Origin: JBCDCY01 sp039180875
GTDB taxonomy: Bacteria > Pseudomonadota > Alphaproteobacteria > Rhodobacterales > Rhodobacteraceae
Direction: 5' to 3'
Length of the DNA stretch: 64,000 bases
NCBI GenBank assembly: GCA_039180875.1
Contig: JBCDCY010000001.1
Span: 744,001 to 808,000 of the forward strand
Shown here in pieces: positions 41,547 to 52,493 of this stretch. Made by a program: the position numbers and the translations under genes. Below the pieces are notes generated by a model, which was not told where the DNA came from, did not search any database, and worked only from the letters and a program-made list of their open reading frames with translations. The first letter of the stretch is position 1, and every line of letters starts with the position of its first letter.

Positions 41547-42517
41547 GCCTGGGCCTCTTCGACCGCTGCGGCGACCTCCGGCAGCGCGAGCAGCTCTGCC
41601 GCGAGGCCGATGGCGATGGCGGCCGGGGCTTTGCCGAGGCGGCGGTCGCCGATCGGGCAGTGGAGGCCGGCAATCGCCCCCTCGCCGTGCCCGAGCGCCT
41701 TCAGCCGGGAGCGGAAGCGGGCGGCCTTGGTCGCCGAGCCAATGAGGCCGAGATGGGCGTGGGGGCGGGAGAGGACGCGGTGGCAGATCTCCAGATCGAG
41801 CGCGTGGGAGTAGGTCATCACGATATGCACGGCGTCGGGCGGCGCATGGGCCACGGCGTCGGCCGGGTTGCTGGCGATCAGGCGAGTGGCGTGGTCCGGG
41901 ATCTCTGCCGGGAAGCGGGCTGGGGCATCGTCGATCCAGGTGACGGCGAAGGGCAGCCCGTCGAGCACGCGCACCACGGCCCGCCCCACATGGCCGGCGC
42001 CGTAGAGCCAGAGGGGGCGGAGCGGCGGCTCCACCGGCTCCAATACCCAGCCCTCGGCGATCACCAGGCCGCCGGGGGCGGCGGCGGAGCGGCCGCGGCG
42101 GAGGGCGCGCGCCACCTCGAACGGCATCTCGGCTGAGGGGTCGGGGGCGCCGGAGGTCATTGGCCGGGCGAAGGCGGTGGGGAGGGGGGTGAGGGCCGCC
42201 ACCTCCTCCGCCCCGAAGCGCTCGATCAGCAGGCGCACGGCGCCGCCGCAACACTGGCCGAGGGAGGGGCCGAGGGGCATCCGCCGTTCCTCCCGGGCCC
42301 AGGGCTCGCCCCGGGCCAGAACCTGCCGCGCCGCAGCCGCGGCCTCCCATTCCAGAGCGCCGCCACCGATCGTGCCAGTCTGGCCATTGGCCCAGACGAG
42401 CATCGCCGTACCGGGCCCGCGGGGCACCGAGCCCTCGACCGAGAGGACCAGCACCCGGGCCACCGCCCCGTGCCGCGCCACAGCGCCCGCCACTGCGCCG
42501 AGCCCCGCGCCGCTCAC
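41543..42517 (-). CDS. xdhC: Xanthine dehydrogenase accessory protein XdhC
   Basis: A 324-residue XdhC. The N-terminal domain has EGSVPRGPGTAMLVW and GQTGTIGGGALEWEA, then LGPSLGQCCGGAVRLL with the Cys pair thought to assist sulfuration. The C-terminal Rossmann-like domain has LYGAGHVGRAVVRVL, IVMTYSHALDLEI, LGLIGSATKAARF and GLHCPIGDRRLGK. It inserts or sulfurates the Moco of XdhB. The GTG start at 42517 overlaps the xdhB stop by GTGA. In-frame sequence upstream is a shadow of xdhB. Confidence 0.93.
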   Translation of the reverse strand: MSGAGLGAVAGAVARHGAVARVLVLSVEGSVPRGPGTAMLVWANGQTGTIGGGALEWEAAAAARQVLARGEPWAREERRMPLGPSLGQCCGGAVRLLIERFGAEEVAALTPLPTAFARPMTSGAPDPSAEMPFEVARALRRGRSAAAPGGLVIAEGWVLEPVEPPLRPLWLYGAGHVGRAVVRVLDGLPFAVTWIDDAPARFPAEIPDHATRLIASNPADAVAHAPPDAVHIVMTYSHALDLEICHRVLSRPHAHLGLIGSATKAARFRSRLKALGHGEGAIAGLHCPIGDRRLGKAPAAIAIGLAAELLALPEVAAAVEEAQA

Positions 42518-44787
42518 CAGACCACCCCCTGCCGGCGGTCGACGGCACGCAGCAGCCGCTCCGGCGTCGCGGGCGCGTCGAGCGGCACGTACGGCCCCTC
42601 GCCTGCCGCGTTCACGGCCGCCGCCAAAGCGGAGAGCGCCGAGATGCCGAGCATCAGCGGCGGCTCCCCCACGGCCTTGGAGCGATAGACCGTCTCCTCC
42701 CGGTTCTCGCCCTCCCAAAGTGCGACGTTGAAGATCGGCGGGCGGTCGGAACAGGCGGGGATCTTGTACGTGGAGGGCGCATGGGTCCTGAGGCGCCCCG
42801 CGTCGTCCCAGACCAGCTCCTCCATGGTCAGCCAGCCGGCGCCCTGGACATAGCCGCCCTCGATCTGGCCGATGTCGATAGCGGGGTTCAGCGACCGGCC
42901 GACATCGTGCAGGATATCGGTGCGCAGGATCCTGTTCTCCCCCGTCAGGGTGTCGAGGATCACCTCCGTCACCGCCGCGCCGTGGGCGAAGTAGAAGAAC
43001 GGCCGCCCCCGCCCCTTCCGCCGGTCCCATTCGAGCTTGGGCGTGGCGTAGAACCCGGTGGCCGAGAGCTGGATGCGGGCCATGTAGGCCTCCCGCACCA
43101 GATCGGCGAAGGCGACTTCCTCCCGCCCGATCTGCACCGCGCCGCCGCGGAAGCTGACCTCGCCCGTCTGCCAGCGCTCGGCCGCGAAGGCCGCCAATCG
43201 GTCGCGGATGGTCTCGCAGGCGATCTTGGTCGCCATGCCGTTGAGGTCGGAGCCCGATGAGGCCGCAGTGGCCGAGGTATTCGGCACCTTCCCGGTATCG
43301 GTCGCGGTGATCTTGATCGCCTCGAGCGGCTGGCCGAAGACCTCTGCCGCGACCTGGGCCACCTTCAGGAACAGGCCTTGGCCCATCTCCGTCCCGCCAT
43401 GGTTCAGGTGGATGGAGCCGTCCTGATAGACATGCACCAGCGCGCCGGCTTGGTTGAGATGGGTGAGGGTGAAGCTGATACCGAATTTCACCGGGGTGAG
43501 CGCGATGCCGCGCTTCAAGACGGGGCTCTCGGCATTGAAGGCCGCGATCTCCGCCCGGCGCGCGGCGTAATCCGCCCGCTCCGCCAGCGCGTCGATCAGC
43601 GGCGGCAGGACATGCTCCTCCACCGTCATGTGGTAGGGCGTGATGTCCCGGCCGGGGGCGTAAAGGTTGGCCCGCCGCACTGCCAGGGGATCGAGGCCGA
43701 GATGGCCGGCGATATGGTCCATGACGCGCTCGATCCCCACCATCCCCTGGGGCCCGCCGAAGCCCCGAAAGGCGGTGTTGGAGACGGTGTTGGTCCTGAG
43801 CCGCTCCGACACGATCCGCACATGCGGAAGCCAATAGGCGTTGTCGGCATGCAGCATTGCGCGGTCAGAAACCGGCAGCGATAGGTCGAGGGACCAGCCG
43901 CAGCGGACGTAATGCCGGAAGTCGATCCCCTGGATCCGGCCGGCTTCGTCGAAGCCCACCCGGTAGGCGATGCGGAAATCGTGGCGCTTGCCGGTGATGA
44001 CCATGTCGTCGTCGCGATCGTAGCGCATCCGGGCCGGGCGGCCGGTCGCCTGAGCCACGAGGGCGGAGGCGACGGCGAGGGCATTCCCCTGGCTCTCCTT
44101 GCCGCCGAAGCCGCCGCCCATGCGCCGCACCTCCACCCGGACGGCGTGCATCGGCAAGGCGAGGGCATCGGCCACCTTGTGCTGGATCTCCGTCGGGTGC
44201 TGGGAGGAGGACTGGACGCGCATGTCCCCCTCCTCCGGCACCGCGAGCGCCGCCTGACCTTCGAGATAGAAATGCTCCTGCCCGCCGATCTCCATTGACG
44301 CCTCGAGGCAGTGGGTGGCGGCGTCGATCGCCGGGCCAGGGTCGCCGCGGCGGAACTCGAGCGGCTCCTCGAACCGGCTTTCCGCCGCCAGCGCCTCGTC
44401 GATGGTGAGGATAGGGGTCAGATCCGCATAGGTGATCTTGGCCAGCCGCGCGGCCCGGCGGGCGGCGAGATGGCTCTCGGCCGCGACTAGAAAGATCGGC
44501 TGGCCGTGGTAGTGCACCTCGCCCTCCGCCAAGAGCGGCTCGTGGTAGGGCGAGGGGGAGACGTCGTTGGCGGCGGGCAGGTCCTCGGCCATCATCACCA
44601 GATGCACCCCGGGCGCGGCGCGGACGGCGTCGAGGTCCAGTGCTGTGATCCGCGCCCGGGCCCGCTCCGACAGGCCGAAGGCCAGGTGCAGCGTGCCCAC
44701 GGGCAATGCCGTGTCGTCGAGGTAGCGCGCCGCGCCCGCCACGTGCAGCGGGCCGCTGTCATGGGGAAGCGGGCGCGCGACGCTCAT
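42514..44787 (-). CDS. xdhB: Xanthine dehydrogenase, molybdopterin-binding subunit
   Basis: A 757-residue large subunit. Motifs: GAARYLDDTALPVGTLHLAF start, the GQEHFYLEGQAALA strand (Gln of the Moco site), RMGGGFGGKESQG, AFRGFGGPQGM with the substrate Arg region, NHGGTEMGQGLFLKV and near the C-terminus KAVGEPPLMLG whose Glu is the catalytic base. It hydroxylates hypoxanthine and xanthine to urate. Overlaps of 4 bp with xdhA (ATGA) and xdhC (GTGA) show a tightly coupled unit. Confidence 0.95.
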   Translation of the reverse strand: MSVARPLPHDSGPLHVAGAARYLDDTALPVGTLHLAFGLSERARARITALDLDAVRAAPGVHLVMMAEDLPAANDVSPSPYHEPLLAEGEVHYHGQPIFLVAAESHLAARRAARLAKITYADLTPILTIDEALAAESRFEEPLEFRRGDPGPAIDAATHCLEASMEIGGQEHFYLEGQAALAVPEEGDMRVQSSSQHPTEIQHKVADALALPMHAVRVEVRRMGGGFGGKESQGNALAVASALVAQATGRPARMRYDRDDDMVITGKRHDFRIAYRVGFDEAGRIQGIDFRHYVRCGWSLDLSLPVSDRAMLHADNAYWLPHVRIVSERLRTNTVSNTAFRGFGGPQGMVGIERVMDHIAGHLGLDPLAVRRANLYAPGRDITPYHMTVEEHVLPPLIDALAERADYAARRAEIAAFNAESPVLKRGIALTPVKFGISFTLTHLNQAGALVHVYQDGSIHLNHGGTEMGQGLFLKVAQVAAEVFGQPLEAIKITATDTGKVPNTSATAASSGSDLNGMATKIACETIRDRLAAFAAERWQTGEVSFRGGAVQIGREEVAFADLVREAYMARIQLSATGFYATPKLEWDRRKGRGRPFFYFAHGAAVTEVILDTLTGENRILRTDILHDVGRSLNPAIDIGQIEGGYVQGAGWLTMEELVWDDAGRLRTHAPSTYKIPACSDRPPIFNVALWEGENREETVYRSKAVGEPPLMLGISALSALAAAVNAAGEGPYVPLDAPATPERLLRAVDRRQGVVW

Positions 44788-46163
44788 GCGGCGCCGCGAC
44801 CGACAAGCCGCGTGGCCGTGCCCAGATCCTCGAGCCAGGTGCGGCGGAGGAGGTTCTGCGCCACCCGCATCCGGTAAGCCGACGAGGCGCGCATGTCGTC
44901 GATCGGCGTGAAGTCCTCCGCCAGCGCCACCGCCGCGGCGTCGACCGCCGGCATCTCCCACGTCTGGCCGATCAAGGCAGCCTCCGCCGCCCGCGCCCGT
45001 TTCGGCGTGGCGGCCATGCCGCCGAAGGCGATGCGGGCCTCTGCTACCCGGCGCGCCTCGACCCGGATGTTGAAGCAGCCACAGACGGCCGAGATGTCCT
45101 GGTCGAAGCGCTTGGAGATCTTGTGGCAGCGCAATCTGTCGGGTTGCGCCGGTACGAACACGCTATCGACGAACTCCCCCGGCCGCCGGTCCTGGCGGCC
45201 GTAGTCGAGGAAGAAGTCCTCAAGCGGCATCTCCCGCCGCTCCGTCCCCTGGCGCAGGCGCAAGATGGCGCCCAGCGCGATCAGCGCCGGCGTCCCGTCG
45301 CCGATGGGGGAGCCGTTGGCGATGTTGCCGCCGATGGTCGCAGCGTTGCGCACCTGGACGGAGCCGTAGCGGCGGATCAGCTCGGCGAAATCGGGGTGCC
45401 GTTCGGCCATCTCCGCGCCGAGGCGTGAGAGCGTCGCGCCCGCGCCGATGCGGAGGCCCCCCTCCTCCATCCGGATCTCCGCTAGATCGGCGACGCGATG
45501 CAGAAAAATCACCGGCACCACGTCGCGGAGCGCCTTGGTCACCCAAAGGCCCACGTCGGTCGCCCCGGCGACCAGCGTCGCCTCAGGATGGGCGGCGTAG
45601 ATCTCGGCCAGCGTGTCCGCGCTTTCAGGCAGCCAGAAATCGGGGCCGGATTGCTCCGCACCGGCGAGAGCCGTGACGTCGTCGACCGTCGCGGCCTGGA
45701 CCGGCAGCCCGGCCGCCTGCTCCGCCGCCCGCACGATCGGCGCATAGCCGGTGCAGCGGCAGAGATTGCCGGCGAGCACATCGTCGAAATCCCGCCGCCC
45801 CTCCCGATGGGCGGCGTAGAGCGACATCACCACCCCAGGCGTGCAAAAGCCGCATTGGGAACCGTGCTCCGCCACCATCGCCGCCTGCACGGGATGGGGC
45901 GTGCCGTCGGGCGCGGCGATCCCTTCCACCGTCCGCACCGCTTTGCCGGCGAGTTGGGGCAGGAAGAGGATGCAGGCGTTCACCGCCCGCGCCGCGCCAT
46001 CCGCCCCGGTGACGGCGACGGTGCAGGCGCCGCAATCACCCTCGTTGCAGCCCTCCTTGGTGCCGGTAAGGCCCCGCTCCTCCCGCAGCCAGTCGAGGAG
46101 CGTGGTGGTGGCCGGCGCCTCCACCGCAACGGGCGCGCCGTTCAGCAGGAAGTGCACCGCCAT
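44784..46163 (-). CDS. xdhA: Xanthine dehydrogenase, FAD/Fe-S subunit
   Basis: A 459-residue small subunit that fuses both [2Fe-2S] clusters (CNEGDCGACTVAV near 39-51; CGFCTPGVVMS and CRCTGYAPIVRA near 105-150) to an FAD-binding domain (EATLVAGATDVGLW, then RNAATIGGNIANGSPIGDG and RMRVAQNLLRRTW at the end). It passes electrons from XdhB to NAD+. Its start overlaps the uraH stop by one base (TGATG). This three-part arrangement is the usual proteobacterial XdhABC. Confidence 0.95.
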   Translation of the reverse strand: MAVHFLLNGAPVAVEAPATTTLLDWLREERGLTGTKEGCNEGDCGACTVAVTGADGAARAVNACILFLPQLAGKAVRTVEGIAAPDGTPHPVQAAMVAEHGSQCGFCTPGVVMSLYAAHREGRRDFDDVLAGNLCRCTGYAPIVRAAEQAAGLPVQAATVDDVTALAGAEQSGPDFWLPESADTLAEIYAAHPEATLVAGATDVGLWVTKALRDVVPVIFLHRVADLAEIRMEEGGLRIGAGATLSRLGAEMAERHPDFAELIRRYGSVQVRNAATIGGNIANGSPIGDGTPALIALGAILRLRQGTERREMPLEDFFLDYGRQDRRPGEFVDSVFVPAQPDRLRCHKISKRFDQDISAVCGCFNIRVEARRVAEARIAFGGMAATPKRARAAEAALIGQTWEMPAVDAAAVALAEDFTPIDDMRASSAYRMRVAQNLLRRTWLEDLGTATRLVGRGAA

Positions 46164-46501
46164 CAGCTGCCCCGATAGGTCGAGTAGCCGAAGGGCGAGA
46201 GCAGGAGCGGCACGTGGTAATGCCCGTCCTCCGCCATGCCGAAGGCGATCGGGATGACGTCGAGGAACGGCGGATCCGGCAGGGCGGTGCCCGAGGCGCG
46301 CAGATAGTCCCCGGCATGGAAGCGCAGCTCGTAGGCGCCGGGTGCGAAGGCCGCCCCCTCAAGCAGCGGCGCGTCGCAGCGCCCGTCGGCATTGGTGACG
46401 GCCTCCGCGATCCGGCGGCCGCCCTGAAACAGCTCAATCCGCAGCCCCGACGCGGGCCGTCCGGCAGCCGTGTCCAGCACATGGGTCGTCAATCGGCCCA
46501 T
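46163..46501 (-). CDS. uraH: 5-Hydroxyisourate hydrolase
   Basis: A 112-residue transthyretin-related hydrolase. It shows MGRLTTHVLDTAAGRPASGL at the N-terminus (catalytic His region), HYHVPLLLSPFGYSTY and ends with the diagnostic YRGS. It converts 5-hydroxyisourate, the product of urate oxidation, to OHCU. The ATG at 46501 is used; a TTG precedes it. Its position directly upstream of xdhA places urate breakdown and xanthine oxidation on one transcript. The urate oxidase and OHCU decarboxylase are not in the window. Confidence 0.95.
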   Translation of the reverse strand: MGRLTTHVLDTAAGRPASGLRIELFQGGRRIAEAVTNADGRCDAPLLEGAAFAPGAYELRFHAGDYLRASGTALPDPPFLDVIPIAFGMAEDGHYHVPLLLSPFGYSTYRGS

Positions 46502-46586
46502 CAACCATCCTTCGCAATTGCAGCACCCCTAAGCCATCAATCCCCAATGCCCACGGCATTGCAAGCGGCCACGGAAGCACCGCCGC

Positions 46587-46607
46587 GCCCCGGACTTGAT
46601 CTGGGGC
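46587..46607. repeat. Short palindromic repeat (CCGGACTTGAT type)
   Basis: GCCCCGGA and TCTGGGGC flank CTTGA (46587-46607), giving an 8-bp stem with one G-T pair. This CCCCGGACTTGATCYGGGG hairpin is a dispersed repeat that I recall in alphaproteobacterial genomes. It lies in the gap between the HAD and uraH genes. Confidence 0.6.
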
Positions 46608-46620
46608 CTCTCCCCGAAGG

Positions 46621-47337
46621 TCAGGCGTGCTCGGCCCGATGGGCCTCCACCAACTCGGCCATGCTGTCGAAGCGGAGATCGACGCGCGGCATCTCCGCCG
46701 GGGTCATGGTGGCGCCGAACCCCTCCTGCCCGTGCCGGCGATAGATCCAGCAATTGGCCAGCCTCGCCCGGTTGGCCGGCCCATGGTCGTGGAACATGCT
46801 CTCGGCCACGTGCAGGATCTGGTCCTTGGCGATGCCGCGCCGCTCGAGGATCTCGAGCATATAGTCGAAGTTCCGCGGATCGGGCTTGTAGGAGCCGATA
46901 TCCTCTGCCGTGAACACCCCGTCGAAGGTGACGCCGAGCTTGGCGTTACTGGCGGCAAAGCTCCGGTTGTCGGTGTTGGTGAGGACGACGAGCTTGTAGT
47001 GCTGCTTCAGGTAGGCCAGCGCCGCTGCGCTGTCGGCGAAGGCCGGCCAGTCGGCGACGGAGCGGCCATAGGCCACGCACTCCTCCCACCCGACCTCGAC
47101 GCCCCATTCCTCGGCCAGGCGGCGATAGACGGTGGCCAGCAGGTCCCTGTAGCGCATCGCCGGCGTCCAACGCTGGGCCGTCGACTCGTGATGCGCATGC
47201 GCCTCCAGAATCGCATTGCGGGAGAGGCCACCCACCCGGTCGGTGAGCGGCTTCAGGCCCGCGACCATCCCGCTCTCCCAATCAATGAGGGTGCCGTAGA
47301 CGTCGAAGGTCAGCACCTTGAAGTCGTTGAGCCGCAT
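46621..47337 (-). CDS. HAD-superfamily hydrolase, haloacid dehalogenase type II
   Basis: A 238-residue HAD hydrolase of the L-2-haloacid dehalogenase type. Motif I VLTFDVYGTLID has the nucleophile Asp12, motif II is VVLTNTDNRS, and motif III/IV appears as IGSYKPDPRNFDYML and HVAESMFHDHGPANRARL. Actual substrate may be a phosphate ester or a halo-acid. The stop is 119 bp from uraH, and its own start codon directly follows the stop of the sulfotransferase-like gene. Its location in a purine operon is unusual enough to note. Confidence 0.9.
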   Translation of the reverse strand: MRLNDFKVLTFDVYGTLIDWESGMVAGLKPLTDRVGGLSRNAILEAHAHHESTAQRWTPAMRYRDLLATVYRRLAEEWGVEVGWEECVAYGRSVADWPAFADSAAALAYLKQHYKLVVLTNTDNRSFAASNAKLGVTFDGVFTAEDIGSYKPDPRNFDYMLEILERRGIAKDQILHVAESMFHDHGPANRARLANCWIYRRHGQEGFGATMTPAEMPRVDLRFDSMAELVEAHRAEHA

Positions 47338-48120
47338 TCAGAGCACCTCGCGATAACCGGCGCGGCGGAGCAGATCGGTGTCGATGCGCCGGTAGATCAG
47401 CTCGAGATCGCGCTTGCGCCAATGGGTCTTGAGCCGCTGATACTTGTAGCGGCGCTGATAGTCCTCGAACGTCAGGTTGTCCTTGGCGCGGATGCTGCGG
47501 CGGATGTTGGCGAAGTCGCCGGTCACAGGCGGCAGATGTTCGGCGATCCGGGCCATCTGACCCTCGAAGTCAGAGAGCAGGTCCTCGTAGGCGAGGTGCA
47601 ATCCGTGCTCGACCATATCGAGCATGGCGAAGCCGGCCGCGACCTTGGCGTTCCAAAGCGCCATGGGCGTCTCGAACTGCGCCTCCTCCACCCCGTCGCG
47701 GCCGAGCACCGGCCAGGGCTGCTGCAGGAAGCGCTCGAACGGGATGTCGCCCTCGGAGAGCCGCGGGTTCGTCGGATTGGCGTGCAATGACGCGAGGAAA
47801 TGCGCCGGATGCTTGGTGATCAGCAGAAAGAGCGTGCTCTCGGCATGGGGGGCCGAGCGGATCACGTCGATCGGCGGCGCGGCATGGACCCAGCCGAAAT
47901 CGGAGTAGATCGTGCGCTCGTGGTCCAGGTCGTGCAGCGTGTTCTGATGCGCCGTCCGGTCCCGCGGCCGCACCGCCTGCAGGGCGAGGCGCAGCACCCG
48001 TCGGTCGAGATCGAAGGCGCCATGCATCGTTTGGGTCGCGAAGTTGCGCTCGACCAGCCGGCGCAGATAGGCCGCGCCGCAATTTCGCTCGCCGAAGATC
48101 TTCGTATAGATGCAGGTCAT
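47338..48120 (-). CDS. Sulfotransferase-like P-loop protein
   Basis: A 260-residue protein. FGERNCGAAYLRRLVERNF (about 9-27) resembles the 5'-phosphosulfate loop of the GERxSGTNYL sulfotransferase-like group, with Cys-Gly-Ala-Ala where Ser-Gly-Thr-Asn is typical. HLAYEDLLSDFEGQMARIAE in the second half is like the 3'-phosphate-binding helix of sulfotransferases. The catalytic ability is therefore uncertain. The stop is immediately followed by the HAD ATG, so it heads the purine operon and is divergent from dnaE. The ATG at 48120 is used; the rest of that long frame is antisense to dnaE. Confidence 0.7.
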   Translation of the reverse strand: MTCIYTKIFGERNCGAAYLRRLVERNFATQTMHGAFDLDRRVLRLALQAVRPRDRTAHQNTLHDLDHERTIYSDFGWVHAAPPIDVIRSAPHAESTLFLLITKHPAHFLASLHANPTNPRLSEGDIPFERFLQQPWPVLGRDGVEEAQFETPMALWNAKVAAGFAMLDMVEHGLHLAYEDLLSDFEGQMARIAEHLPPVTGDFANIRRSIRAKDNLTFEDYQRRYKYQRLKTHWRKRDLELIYRRIDTDLLRRAGYREVL

Positions 48121-48219
48121 CGCGGCCCGGGCCCCACCTTTCAAAGGGTTAGCGCCAGGGGCCCCTGGAATGCAATGGCGCGTCTGGCATCCCGGGCCGC
48201 GGCTGGCTAGGGTCTGGCC
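48121..48219. promoter_or_regulatory. Divergent control region with nested palindromes
   Basis: The 99-bp gap between the sulfotransferase-like gene and dnaE contains an 11-bp perfect inverted repeat (CGCGGCCCGGG, 48121-48131; CCCGGGCCGCG, 48191-48201) and, inside it, the 14-bp palindrome CCAGGGGCCCCTGG (48155-48168). No consensus sigma-70 promoter is plain to me. Confidence 0.4.
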
Positions 48220-51657
<3,438 letters not shown>

Positions 51658-51666
51658 CCCACGCGA

Positions 51667-51738
51667 GGGGATGGGCGGGGTCAAGCCTCGCGGCACGCGA
51701 TGGGCAACGCCCGCTTGGGCTTGACGCCGCCCATCCCC
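51667..51738. repeat. Large REP-like structured palindrome, copy A
   Basis: A 20-bp inverted repeat with one mismatch (51667-51686; 51719-51738) encloses a 32-nt loop that itself contains a GGGC-AAC-GCCC hairpin. The core GTCAAGC ... GCCC ... GCTTGAC matches the arrangement of copy B at 61423-61496. It lies 10 bp after the dnaE stop and may terminate it. Confidence 0.7.
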
Positions 51739-51947
51739 GAAACACCATCGACCGAGACCGCCCAAGGCGGTCCTCCCCAGCAGAACAGCCGCAGACCAGG
51801 CGCATAGCGCACGGACTGCACGACGTCGCGTCGGCGCGCCGCCAGGCGGGCCGACACAACCGGATCACAGCCGCGCCGCATCGACAGCAGCCGCCCGAGG
51901 GGCTAGATAGCCTCCCGCCCGCGGTTTGAGGTTGGGGACCGCCACCC

Positions 51948-52412
51948 GTGATCGACCAGCGCACCTTTCGCCAAGCCCTCGGCCGGTTTCCGACCGGGGT
52001 GACGGTCGTGACCACCACGGGCCCGGACGGCCCCCTCGGTATCACGGTCAACAGCTTCGCCTCGGTCTCCCTCGACCCACCGCTCGTCCTCTGGTCACCG
52101 GCGCGGGAATCCGACCGGTTCCCGGCGTTCGAGGCCGCCTCCCACTTCGCCGTCCACGTGCTCGCCGTCGACCAGCAGTGGATTGCGGAGGGCTTCGCCC
52201 AGTCCGGCGATGCCCCTTTCGCCGCGCTCGAGATCGCCGAGGGCATCGGCGGCGTGCCGATCTTCGAGGGTGCTGTCACCCGCCTCGAATGTCGCCATGC
52301 CGCCGACCATGACGGCGGCGACCACCTGATCGTGGTGGGCGAGGTCCTCAGGATCACCGACGCCGACCGCCCGGCCCTCGCCTTCTATTGCGGGGCCTAC
52401 CGCGCGCTCTAG
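51948..52412 (+). CDS. Flavin reductase domain protein (FMN-binding)
   Basis: A 154-residue flavin reductase-like domain protein: FRQALGRFPTGVTVVTTTGP (about 7-26) and VNSFASVSLDPPLVLW (about 34-49) are typical of the HpaC/flavin-reductase fold, ending GEVLRITDADRPALAFYCGA. It could supply reduced flavin to a monooxygenase. The GTG at 51948 has GGGGA 9 bases before. The region between dnaE and this gene (about 210 bp after the palindrome) shows nothing else that I can identify. Confidence 0.85.
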   Translation: MIDQRTFRQALGRFPTGVTVVTTTGPDGPLGITVNSFASVSLDPPLVLWSPARESDRFPAFEAASHFAVHVLAVDQQWIAEGFAQSGDAPFAALEIAEGIGGVPIFEGAVTRLECRHAADHDGGDHLIVVGEVLRITDADRPALAFYCGAYRAL

Positions 52413-52431
52413 CCCGACCCGGCCCAGCGCC

Positions 52432-52460
52432 TTGTCGGTCCCCGACCGATCCCCTATGAA
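52432..52460 (+). promoter_or_regulatory. Putative promoter of hisS-hisZ-hisG
   Basis: TTGTCG (52432-52437) and TATGAA (52455-52460) are 17 bp apart, 33 bp upstream of the hisS start. A small hairpin (TGCGC AAATG GCGCA, about 52464-52478) lies in the leader. Confidence 0.5.
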
Positions 52461-52493
52461 CCCTGCGCAAATGGCGCAGCCCGGACCGTCCCG

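Noticed and set aside
51681..51881. A 66-codon minus-strand frame after dnaE
   Set aside because: It overlaps the REP-like palindrome, has no ribosome site that I could see and looks like a by-product of repeat sequence.
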